Shown here: piece by piece, positions 8,273 through 15,864 of the stretch
Numbering within the stretch: the first letter of the stretch is position 1
Layout: every line of letters begins with the position of its first letter
Translations under genes and position numbers: made by a program
Notes under the pieces: model-generated
The model's database searches: none
Seen by the model: the letters and a program-made list of their open reading frames with translations, nothing else
What the model was told of the DNA's origin: nothing
Source: Bin55 sp009840545
Lineage (GTDB): Bacteria > Pseudomonadota > Gammaproteobacteria > Pseudomonadales > Azotimanducaceae
Length of the DNA stretch: 64,000 nt
Direction of reading: 5' to 3'
Assembly (NCBI GenBank): GCA_965208815.1
Contig: OZ242357.1
Coordinates: 558,001-622,000, forward strand

Positions 8273-8371
8273 CTAATGGTAGTCCACGAGGTCTACTTGG
8301 CTGGCGTGACCGTTCTCGAGTCGAAAAACAATCCGTCAGTTGCGGGATACTGCTACTGCCCACGGGCCTGC
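8273..8371 (-). pseudogene. higB: higB toxin, truncated 3' remnant with in-frame stop
   Basis: Read on the minus strand this stretch gives GPWAVAVSRN, a TGA, then RIVFRLENGHASQVDLVDYH and a TAG. That is the C-terminal end of a HigB/RelE-fold toxin (family pattern: WSVRVSGNWRIVFRFE...VDLVDYH), with TGA exactly where the conserved Trp codon TGG belongs. The rest of the gene is missing; the frame joins a miaB-like fragment near 8372. It is 12 bases upstream of higA, the proper higBA spacing. No active toxin can be made from it. Confidence 0.8.
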
Positions 8372-8637
8372 AAATCTTCCTCTTGCGAAGCCACGCAACC
8401 TCCTACACCAAATAAGAGATTTGAATTACTCTCCTTGAGTGAACGGTACCGGCGAAGCTCATGAAAGACCCTTTCTCGAGCTTTTACGCAATTGGAGCAG
8501 GTGTTAAGAAGGATCAGATCGACGTCATGTGCGCAATCAATAACTTCAGCATCGTGCGTATCTTTCAGTAGCTCAGTCCTGCGAGATGAATCGTCGACGT
8601 TCATCTGACAACCGTAGGTTTTGACGAAGATTTTCAT
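8372..8637 (-). pseudogene. miaB 5' fragment (partial duplicate)
   Basis: The minus-strand frame starting at ATG 8637 reads KIFVKTYGCQMNVDDSS and follows the intact MiaB residue by residue for 86 positions, about 63 of them identical, up to GVGGCVASQE. There the match ends abruptly and the frame runs into the higB remnant. All three N-domain cluster cysteines are kept, but the radical-SAM domain is absent, so the product cannot be an active methylthiotransferase. The divergence suggests an old duplication or a piece of a foreign miaB brought in with the higBA region. Confidence 0.85.
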
Positions 8638-8639
8638 GG

Positions 8640-9088
8640 TTTTAGTTGAAATTTTGCATTCCAGTCATCCAATGAATGTTGCAGCAAGAAGCTAGATCTC
8701 ATGTGAGTATTCTAGTAGCGTGTACTCGGTGGAACGGATCTCGATCATGTCAGAACGCGTTGATTGAGGCAATCAGCTCAAGAAGGCGAGACGAATCGGA
8801 CTAGCGTGTATCTTATGTCTCAATACATACTTGGCAGAACGCAAACGGTAAGTTTGTTAGCATACTTCGCACCTACTGTACTGATACGTGTGGCGGCTTT
8901 TCCGGATGGCTTGCGGGAATTTGTTGCTTGGTGTTGCCAACACATACGCCTCGCTTGGTGCTTAGCATTCCAGCACGAGACCATTAGTCCTTTACCGAGT
9001 GTGAATCATCATAAGTAGCAGCAAAGTTGTAAAAGAGGCGTCCATTCGAATTAACCAAAAGCTTCTTGACGATCGAATGAGGTAAAAA
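8640..9088. other. 449-bp stretch without a supported gene
   Basis: Upstream flank of the miaB fragment. A plus-strand frame at 8764-9018 exists but has no ribosome binding site and no family character. Near 9075 lies the GAGGT Shine-Dalgarno of the following small gene. I see nothing else. Confidence 0.5.
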
Positions 9089-9361
9089 ATGACTAAGTAT
9101 CGTTATCACGATCATCCATCAGGAGAGAATAAGACTTTCATAGATGGCACCCTACCAGATGTAATTGAAGATATCGCAAGAAGAGTCGGTGTTCCGTTCA
9201 CGTCAATTCGACAAACAGATAGCCCGACTAAAGCCGAGAATGGGACTAGAGCTTGGGTTGTATGTGTGAGACGTTTTACACAGGAAATACCTACATATGG
9301 AGGTGGAACAGTGAAATCCTTAGAGTTAGCTGCTATGCCTGTGAAATACTTGTACCTTTGA
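9089..9361 (+). CDS. small protein of unknown function (90 residues)
   Basis: The ATG at 9089 has a good Shine-Dalgarno (GAGGT, about six bases upstream). The protein (TKYRYHDHPSGENKTFIDG, ending AMPVKYLYL) is soluble-looking with no signal or membrane segment, and I recognise no family. It stands alone in an accessory region between the higBA debris and an HNH nuclease gene. The start context and smooth composition favour a real gene, but it could be a remnant. Confidence 0.5.
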   Translation: MTKYRYHDHPSGENKTFIDGTLPDVIEDIARRVGVPFTSIRQTDSPTKAENGTRAWVVCVRRFTQEIPTYGGGTVKSLELAAMPVKYLYL

Positions 9362-9784
9362 ATTTTAAGCAGCTGTAGAGGGGAAATCTCGTTCGATAGG
9401 TCCATAAAGAAAATTGGAATTTAGTTCGAGCTTGCACATGCCTCTCCACCTCTCAACGCTCAGGAATTTACAGGATTCAATTTCGAACCATGTCGGTAGC
9501 ACACATGATGAAAACCAAACACCTATGCTAGCTGTTCGTTCTGCAGAGATAACGCACACGGGAGAAATTCATGTGAATCATTGTCATGTGGCTGGGAAAG
9601 TTGAACCAAAATCGCAAGAACCGTTGTCGTAGCCCGTCGGTGGCAAAACAGCCGGTCGTACCGTTCCACTTTCCTTTAAGAATTTTGTTCATCGCTTGTA
9701 TGTTGAAATTGCATAAATTTTGCATTCTATGTTCCCTGATAGTGCTCGTTCTCGTCAAGAATTGAACGCTTTGAGTCTCTCGTT
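9362..9784. other. 423-bp stretch without a supported gene
   Basis: Short frames occur on both strands (for example 9414-9632 plus), but none has a start signal or recognisable product. The end probably holds the promoter of the HNH nuclease gene; no clear -35/-10 pair was identified. Confidence 0.4.
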
Positions 9785-10450
9785 TTGAAGTCACAACTGT
9801 ACAGGACGCAGAACGGCAGCCTCAGAGCCAAGGTGTTGCGACGAATTGCACCGAAATACATACATAAGGCAGTACAGAGGTTGCTAAAGCAAGAAATACA
9901 ACATCCTTTTGGACAATCTACGAGCTATGATCTAGTTACGCCCAGCGGTCGACGGCTAGCTCCTAAAGCGGTTTTTGGCCTTGCAATTGAGGAAGCACTA
10001 GGCATTAAGGTGCGAGCAAACGATTTCCCCGGCGGAGAGCATACGCCTTGCTTTGCTGCAATTCGCAATGCGGGATATCGCATAGAGTCCAAGCAACAAT
10101 TTCTTGATGTTCCGCCTCTAGATCCCGAAGAACGTTCATGGATTGAAGGCGACCGCAAGCGTGTTTGGCATCTCACTGTTGAACGTAACCGATCGGTAGC
10201 TCTAAGAAAGAAGAGTGCCGTGAGACAGAAATACGGACAGCTCATCTGCGAACAATGTGACTTCGTGCCAGCCGAGAAGTACTGCCAAGATGTTGCTGAC
10301 GCTTGCATAGAAGTTCACCATGTCATCCCGCTGTCTGATCTTCAAGAAGGCGTGGCGACTAAACTTCGCGATCTAGTTTGTGTCTGTGCGAACTGTCATC
10401 GCACAATGCATGCAAGGATGCGTATAGAAAGCAAAGCTAGTTCAGATTGA
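9785..10450 (+). CDS. HNH endonuclease, McrA-like
   Basis: A 221-residue protein with two parts. Residues ~15-100 (RRIAPKYIHKAVQRL; TSYDLVTPSGRRLAPKAVFG; DFPGGEHTPCFAAIRNAGY) resemble the N-terminal head domain seen in ScoMcrA-like and other HNH enzymes that act on modified or foreign DNA. Residues ~145-215 form the HNH nuclease: CEQC, then the catalytic EVHHVIPLSD, then CVCANCHRTMH, with four Cys that can bind structural zinc. The first start codon in frame is TTG at 9785; a GTG at 9833 is possible and would still leave both domains. A role as a modification-dependent restriction enzyme is inference from the family. It stands alone. Confidence 0.8.
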   Translation: MKSQLYRTQNGSLRAKVLRRIAPKYIHKAVQRLLKQEIQHPFGQSTSYDLVTPSGRRLAPKAVFGLAIEEALGIKVRANDFPGGEHTPCFAAIRNAGYRIESKQQFLDVPPLDPEERSWIEGDRKRVWHLTVERNRSVALRKKSAVRQKYGQLICEQCDFVPAEKYCQDVADACIEVHHVIPLSDLQEGVATKLRDLVCVCANCHRTMHARMRIESKASSD

Positions 10451-10873
10451 TCGTGCAGATGCCGAACTAAGATGACGCGAACTACACAACATTAAACTGA
10501 GTCCATCTTGTAATCGTATTGGGAACTCAAGAAAAGTGCTCATTCATGGACCGTTAACAGCAAGTGACCCTCTACAGTCTTGACATCAAAAATAGATGGT
10601 TGGGGTGGTTTCCACATTGCTAAGTTAACAGGTAGTTTTTCGATTAAATATGGAAGACGATTTTGAAATTCAGTGTTACAGTAGTTGGGTTTGATCTGGC
10701 CAAGGACTCGCCCCACATGATTTGAGCGGACGAGTTAGGATGCTGCGTCGAGTAGAAACGGCTCAGACGCAGAAAAGTACTTGATCGTTTCAAAAAGCAG
10801 CCTGTGCCAGTGCCACATTGACAGTATCCAAGGATCCAGCTAGCGAATACTCGACTACTAGGGGAAGAGGCAT
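10451..10873. other. 423-bp stretch, probable mobile-element debris
   Basis: No supported gene. The stretch separates the HNH nuclease from an IS21 istB remnant and probably contains broken transposon sequence, but I could not align any part of it with certainty. Confidence 0.35.
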
Positions 10874-11020
10874 ATGGCCATATTGGATTGCTTGCTGCAT
10901 CACTGCGGCGAGGTGAACATCCAGAGGTCGAGCTACCGCGCGCGGGACTATTGGGCGATCCGCAAAGAGCTGATCGAAAAGCAGGAAAACGAAAGAAAAT
11001 CTCTGGGGCTAGCCCCTTAA
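10874..11020 (+). pseudogene. istB: IS21-family istB, 3' remnant
   Basis: The 48-codon frame reads AILDCLLHHCGEVNIQRSSY and then RARDYW. This resembles the C-terminal end of IstB, the AAA+ helper of IS21 transposition (family pattern AILDRLLHHCEIVNIQGNSYRLR). Everything upstream, including Walker motifs, is missing and an in-frame TAG lies just before the ATG. An inverted repeat GGGGCTAGCCCC precedes the TAA. Confidence 0.65.
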
Positions 11021-11060
11021 GTTGTCAGAAATGTGACTTTTTTCTAGACATTGACAGGGA

Positions 11061-11510
11061 ACGCTGTATCTGGCGGCATTCCAGTACGTGTTCTTGCGTC
11101 GCATTGTGGGCTAGTCCATGGCCTCGCGCCAGCAGGAGAGTCTGATTATTCGCGCGCTCGAGATGGCCGTCGGGCGACGCTGGCCTGGGAGCAAGATAGC
11201 GCACCTTTCCGATCACGGATCACAGTACACATCAGGAAGCCTCAAACAAGTCTGGGAGAACGCCAAAGTCACAATCTCGTTGGGGTCGGTGAGCGACTGC
11301 TGCGACAACACGACGGCGGAGAGCTTCTTCGCCGCTTTGGAGACCGTGTTGATTGATCGGCATCCCGGGAGTCGCTTCGAGGACTGGGCGCGGGCGAAGG
11401 CGATGATTTTCGACTATCTCGCGGGGTTCTACAACACGCGAAGGCTGCATTTTGCACTGGAGTTCCTGTCTTCCCCGGAATTCGAACGGCGATATGCGCA
11501 AACGAAATGA
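11061..11510 (+). pseudogene. IS3-family orfB remnant, inactivated
   Basis: In one frame the sequence gives TLYLAAFQYVFLRRIVG, a TAG at 11112-11114, then SMASRQQESLIIRALEMA, continuing through HLSDHGSQYTS and SDCCDNTTAESFFAALE to the stop at 11508-11510. This is the second half of an IS3 integrase. The TAG replaces the conserved Trp of the RRIVGW motif, and the first catalytic Asp (usually AAVxDxFSRR) is Tyr here; the second Asp and the Glu remain. The 5' half is missing, so the element is dead. It differs from the IS3-type gene at the left edge of the window. Confidence 0.85.
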
Positions 11511-11729
11511 GCGACACGCAATTTGAAAGTCGGAAAATTTTTCAAAAAAAACTAACTTGCGAAATGAGGATAACACTGGATAGTTAGCCACATTCCCACG
11601 AGGCCCAACAACAATTTTGCTCTTGTCTAATAGCATGTGGCAAGTTCAATAGGCGTAGCTTCGAATCTGAGAAGCCTACAATACAAAGCTGCGTTGGCTA
11701 CCTATGGTGGCTAAGCGTTGCGCTGGGAG

Positions 11730-12659
11730 ATGAGTTGGGTCAAGAATCGACTAGTGGACAAAGAAGACTTCCGGGCGCGGATTCGCGAACTCAATGTGTC
11801 GAAAGCAAAGGGAAGACGCGCCCCGCACAAACCTCTGCTTTTACTTCTGGCTCTAGGTCGCCTGGTACAGGGCAAGCCACGGCTCGCGCGGTTCGACGAG
11901 ATCGAGAGCTTGCTTTCAAATCTCCTTCTCCTTTTCGGTCCTCCGAACAGGGTTCATCACACTGAATATCCGTTTGGGCGTTTGCGGAGAGATGGACTCT
12001 GGGAGATTCCAAACGACACCGAGTTGCCACGGACAAGCTCCGGCGATCTGCAAAGACGACCACTATTTCTACAGCAGGTGGAAGGAGGATTTCCAGATAG
12101 TGTCTATCGAATGCTGTTGGAAAACAGCGAGCTAGTAGCGAGTGCTGCCCAGCAGCTCCTACTAGATCACTTTCCCGAATCACTTCACGATGACATTCGT
12201 TCGGCCGTAGGGCTGCGTTGGGAGTCGGTGGTACGAGATCGGTCCGACATCCGGGATCCAGAGTTTCGCGCTGCGGTTCTTCGCACATATGAGCGAAGGT
12301 GTGCTGTGTGCAACTACGACATTCGGCTTGGTGATGAGTTGCTTGGGCTTGAGGCCGCTCACATCCAATGGCATGCGGCAGGCGGGCCTGATGTCGTGAA
12401 CAATGGTTTAGCATTGTGCGGATTCCACCACAAGGCTCTGGACCGCGGCGCATGGGGCCTTGAGCCCGACGATCATGGGTTTCGGATCATCGTTTCGAGC
12501 GAGATACACGGCCAGAGTGCTGCCATAGGGTGGCTCCGTGACTTTCATGGAGAAGGCCTGAGGCAGCCTTTGTCGGGTTCAGACGTTCCTATGCTTCAGT
12601 ATGTGAAGTGGCACAGTCAGCAAGTATTTCGTCGACCGTCCTTACCAATGCTAGGTTGA
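11730..12659 (+). CDS. phosphorothioated-DNA-binding HNH restriction endonuclease (SBD-HNH)
   Basis: A 309-residue protein. Residues ~25-165 match the sulfur-binding-domain type (APHKPLLLLLALGRLVQGK; HTEYPFGRLRRDGLWEI; VEGGFPDSVYRMLL; DHFPESLHDDI), which recognises phosphorothioate-modified DNA in ScoMcrA/SprMcrA-like type IV enzymes. Residues ~185-250 are the HNH nuclease: CAVCNYDIRLGDELLGLE, AAHIQWHAAGGPDVVNNGLA, LCGFHHKALD. I start at ATG 11730; a TTG at 11718 is also in frame. It is convergent to the large minus-strand cluster at 12.9-26.9 kb, which carries phosphorothioation-type chemistry genes, and does not share their operon. The family would predict cleavage of incoming or self phosphorothioated DNA; its specificity cannot be read. 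Confidence 0.88.
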   Translation: MSWVKNRLVDKEDFRARIRELNVSKAKGRRAPHKPLLLLLALGRLVQGKPRLARFDEIESLLSNLLLLFGPPNRVHHTEYPFGRLRRDGLWEIPNDTELPRTSSGDLQRRPLFLQQVEGGFPDSVYRMLLENSELVASAAQQLLLDHFPESLHDDIRSAVGLRWESVVRDRSDIRDPEFRAAVLRTYERRCAVCNYDIRLGDELLGLEAAHIQWHAAGGPDVVNNGLALCGFHHKALDRGAWGLEPDDHGFRIIVSSEIHGQSAAIGWLRDFHGEGLRQPLSGSDVPMLQYVKWHSQQVFRRPSLPMLG

Positions 12660-12913
12660 CTGTGCGGATGGTGGTCGTGCACTATCAGAATCCTGTCAAA
12701 GTACTTAGTAGATTCAGAGCGTGTCGCCGTTGAACGTTTCGTAGGCTGTGCGTGGAGTACGTATTCCATTGCCGATTCATTCGCAGTTGTTCTTGGCCCT
12801 AGCTCGTCAGTAGGTAGGTATTAGCTCGTCACTTGACCCAAAAAACGCGGTTCTACCTGGCTCACTTCGCAATAGTCCGAATACGTTCTCGGGCAGGATT
12901 CTGGTCTGTAGAG

Positions 12914-13405
12914 TCAACTATCTCCGTAGACTTGCCCTTGTAGCGTACGGGCGAATTCCAAAGTTTGGTCCAATGGTGTTGTTCGAAGCGGACTATTCTG
13001 CAGCTCGCTGAGCACCTTGGGACAACCGGCGGCAGCAAGTCGGTTTGCAACCTCGATGATGCGACGTGTTTCCGTTACCTTTGTATCCTCAAGACCGATA
13101 CTGGCAACTGCGACGATGGCGAGCAATGAAGCAAGGTCATTATCGATGATTCCCTGATTGGTGTAGATGAAGCTCTTGCCCCAATTACTAATTGTGCCTT
13201 CCCGAGGCTTGACTTTCAACGCAAGAGCAGTAACGATGCAAAAAGCCCAAAAGTCCACTTGTCTGGGAAATGGACGGCTCTCAACATTCGTCTGAACATT
13301 AGTCGCCTGCCTGGCGACATAACGGTTGATTGCATCCTCATCTTCCCGAGGCAGCACGAGGCTGTGGCTCGATGCGCGAAACAGGTCTGAGAAGAAGTCG
13401 CTCAC
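12914..13405 (-). CDS. last gene of the defence cluster, unknown (163 residues)
   Basis: I recognise no family. The protein looks globular with a hydrophobic helix (VDFWAFCIVTALALKV, then NDLASLLAIVAVASIGL) and ends EFARTLQGQVYGDS. I start at GTG 13405 because it overlaps the stop of the upstream ATPase gene as GTGA, the coupling used elsewhere in the cluster; a longer frame from 13438 is possible. Its place directly after a DndD-like ATPase is where dndE sits in dnd operons, but the sequence does not resemble the ~110-residue DndE I know. Confidence 0.75.
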   Translation of the reverse strand: MSDFFSDLFRASSHSLVLPREDEDAINRYVARQATNVQTNVESRPFPRQVDFWAFCIVTALALKVKPREGTISNWGKSFIYTNQGIIDNDLASLLAIVAVASIGLEDTKVTETRRIIEVANRLAAAGCPKVLSELQNSPLRTTPLDQTLEFARTLQGQVYGDS

Positions 13406-15648
13406 AGCTGTGTCGCCGACTCTTCTCGGCGAGTCCACCGTTCGTCTTGGGATTGGCCCAGACGCTCGCAGATGTCGCAGTACTCACGAGGGCCACAGTC
13501 GCAAAGCAGCGATACTTGGCGATTGTCGCTCAAGTGAACCACATCGCCACCTTGGTCGACGTGCTGCCACTGACCCGTCAACGCATAAGTGGCGCCCGCG
13601 TAGCGATTAACAAGGTCGATTTCATTTTGCGACTCCAAATCGGAACCAGTGAGTAGAAGTATGGGCTGGCTGGCTGTTTCAGCAGTGACACGCAAGGTGT
13701 TTGTACGCACGGAACCGGAGGTGAAATTTAGCAGTGAATCGGCAATGAGAGGGGCCACAGTGCGACTGACCTTGCATAGTCCAAGCACGAACGAGAGAGC
13801 TAGGATCCTTCGCGATGCCCCGTTGATTTCGGTGGGTGGCATTGATCTACCGCGACTGTTTTGTGCGAATATCTCGTACTCTGAGTGTGAATCTTCCAGC
13901 GGCCTCAGTCCAATTTTAGCGATCATTCTTAAAGTCGCCTTTCGCTGATCATCCTCAAGCGCTTGATCATCAAACACGTTTGCCGCCATACTCGCGAACA
14001 GAGTATTCATCTCGGAATCCAATTCGCGTACCTGCTCATTCTGTATGCGGGCATAAGCAAGCCTTAGTACCTGTACAAGCATTGCTGCTGTCTGTTCGTA
14101 ACGGACAAAATCTCGGGCTTGCGCTTCTTGTCGCCGAGCGACCCGAATATCGCCCTCAAGCTTATTCGAATCCGATTCGAGTTGCTCTCCCACTTCTTGG
14201 TCGCTCGCAATTTCACGTTTAATACTGTCAAGGCTCTCCTTGAGCATGTCTATGTGTCCTCGGGCGTTCTCTATTTCGTCATCGTCGATGTCGTCAAGTT
14301 TCGAGTCGATCTCGCGGCGCGTCCGAGTAAGATTGTCAATCTCTTCGTCGAGGTTCGCCACAGCTTTCTCATGGTTGTCTGTCCGTTCACTCCACTCCTC
14401 GCCATCCGCGTGGCGCGCTAGAGCAGTTGCAGCATCCAGAACCTCGGCGAGGTGATCAGCGTGGTCCTTCTGTTCAGTTGATCGATCAATCACCTCCTGG
14501 ATATGGCTGACATGATCGCTTGTGGAGGTGAGGTCTTGGCCGCAGACGCACTTACCTGTTTCAAGTAGTCGCTTAACGAAGGGCAGATGCCGAACAGGTA
14601 TCGAGCCGTCATCATAGAGAGGCTGCAGAATTTGCTGGACATGCCGGATCTCTCGCGCTGCCAAGGAGGCAAGCATTTCGACTCGAGTAAGGTCAGCTGT
14701 GAGTTCTCTGATAGCACTTCGCCGATCGTCGCTGGCTTTCTTGGCTTGCTTCTCGTTGTCCACAAGACGTTCCCGAAGCGCGTCGTGAGCGCCGAGGTTT
14801 CCGATAACGGCCTCAAGGCGTCCATGAGCTCGTGCCAAGCGATCCTCCGTATCGGCTCTTTTGTGCAGGTTTCGCTCCAATCGCTTTTTGATCTTAGCCA
14901 GCTGACCTCGGACCTGATCCAGTTCCTCCTGCTTTGCAGCCAGTTCGGCATTGCGTGTGGCCCTGGTGGCATCTCGTTCGAAGTCTTGCCTTACTGTTTC
15001 CACGCGTTCGGCCGCGCCATCAAAGACTTCGAGGCCCAACAAAGCTCGAACCGCGTACGAAGTTTTGCCGATGACCTGATGGCGTTGAATTTCCTTGTTC
15101 TCGCTTCCTCCGACGAAATCCGCTGCCTCGTCTGCATCCATGACAAAAAAGTCTCGCAAACTCCAGGGCAGCAGTTCATCGATTACACGCCCGACACCAT
15201 GTACGTTCGGGTTCCATGAGCCGTCGGACTCTTTCTCCAGTAGCTGTGCGTCTTCCCCGTCACGCCAAAAATCTGGATCACCTTTGGAACTTGGCTCTCT
15301 GTGATATGTCATCACGCTCCGGCGCAGCTCGTACTCGACGTTTGTGGGATTGCCTTCTAAATGGAGGCGGCTAGAGCCGTCTGTTTCGAATAGAATCGAA
15401 ACCTTGGTCTGTATGCCATCCGAATCTGGTTGCCATGCAGCTGGATGCAGAGAAAAGCTGCTAGGGTTACCCGGAAGCCCCTGTTCGCCGTACATTCCCC
15501 AGCGAATTGCGCGCAGTAAAGTGGTTTTGCCTGAACCATTCTCAGCTCGGATGACGGTCAAGGGTTTCTTGGGGTTTTGCGAGGGCCGAATCTCGATTTG
15601 GTCGAAGCAAGCAAAGTTGGTGATCTCGATTCGTCGAATGAGCAGCAT
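13402..15648 (-). CDS. Rad50/SMC-like ATPase (DndD-like)
   Basis: A 748-residue AAA_23/ABC-type ATPase. The N-terminus (IRRIEITNFACFDQIEIRP) and Walker A (AENGSGKTTLLRAIRWGMYG) are typical of RecF/Rad50/DndD proteins. A long central coiled coil contains a hook-like CVCG near residue 368, and the distal half has the signature-like NGASRRILALSF and Walker-B-like APLIADSLL. A Cys-rich tail (LLCDCGPREYCDICERLG, residues ~718-735) could bind zinc and is not something I associate with DndD. DndD supplies ATPase/nicking functions in phosphorothioation. The ATG directly abuts the stop of the upstream 71-residue gene, and its own stop overlaps the next start. Confidence 0.85.
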   Translation of the reverse strand: MLLIRRIEITNFACFDQIEIRPSQNPKKPLTVIRAENGSGKTTLLRAIRWGMYGEQGLPGNPSSFSLHPAAWQPDSDGIQTKVSILFETDGSSRLHLEGNPTNVEYELRRSVMTYHREPSSKGDPDFWRDGEDAQLLEKESDGSWNPNVHGVGRVIDELLPWSLRDFFVMDADEAADFVGGSENKEIQRHQVIGKTSYAVRALLGLEVFDGAAERVETVRQDFERDATRATRNAELAAKQEELDQVRGQLAKIKKRLERNLHKRADTEDRLARAHGRLEAVIGNLGAHDALRERLVDNEKQAKKASDDRRSAIRELTADLTRVEMLASLAAREIRHVQQILQPLYDDGSIPVRHLPFVKRLLETGKCVCGQDLTSTSDHVSHIQEVIDRSTEQKDHADHLAEVLDAATALARHADGEEWSERTDNHEKAVANLDEEIDNLTRTRREIDSKLDDIDDDEIENARGHIDMLKESLDSIKREIASDQEVGEQLESDSNKLEGDIRVARRQEAQARDFVRYEQTAAMLVQVLRLAYARIQNEQVRELDSEMNTLFASMAANVFDDQALEDDQRKATLRMIAKIGLRPLEDSHSEYEIFAQNSRGRSMPPTEINGASRRILALSFVLGLCKVSRTVAPLIADSLLNFTSGSVRTNTLRVTAETASQPILLLTGSDLESQNEIDLVNRYAGATYALTGQWQHVDQGGDVVHLSDNRQVSLLCDCGPREYCDICERLGQSQDERWTRREESATQL

Positions 15649-15864
15649 CTAGCTGACCTCAGAGCCTTGGACCGCGGCATTTTCGATCATCTGCCGGGTC
15701 TTTTTGTTGATGCCATGTTGAGCCTTTACACGGTGTTGATCCTCCAAGTCGACAATTTCCATGATGAGGTTGACTACGGACTCTGCATCGAGTTGGTAGG
15801 TCGGTGCAATATTGCCAGCCTCCTTCTGGATCTCAGCAAGAATCCGTTCAAAATTGCTCACCAT
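15649..15864 (-). CDS. 71-residue small protein of the defence cluster
   Basis: A small acidic, helical-looking protein (SNFERILAEIQKEAGNIAPT; VVNLIMEIVDLEDQHRVK). It is supported as real by its position: a strong Shine-Dalgarno (AGGAGG) precedes the ATG at 15864, it overlaps the end of the helicase gene by seven bases, and its TAG directly touches the ATG of the SMC-like gene. It may be an adaptor between helicase and ATPase. I do not recognise its family with certainty. Confidence 0.8.
   Translation of the reverse strand: MVSNFERILAEIQKEAGNIAPTYQLDAESVVNLIMEIVDLEDQHRVKAQHGINKKTRQMIENAAVQGSEVS

Noticed and set aside
8764..9018. 84-codon plus-strand ORF
   Set aside because: No ribosome binding site, no family character, atypical composition.
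10888..11145. Plus-strand frame over the IS21 and IS3 remnants
   Set aside because: Overlaps two identified transposase remnants in another frame; no start signal or family.
12914..13405. Calling the 163-residue protein DndE
   Set aside because: Only its position fits; length and sequence do not resemble DndE.
14119..14421. Long plus-strand frames opposite the SMC-like gene
   Set aside because: Shadows of a coding region with strong codon structure on the minus strand.
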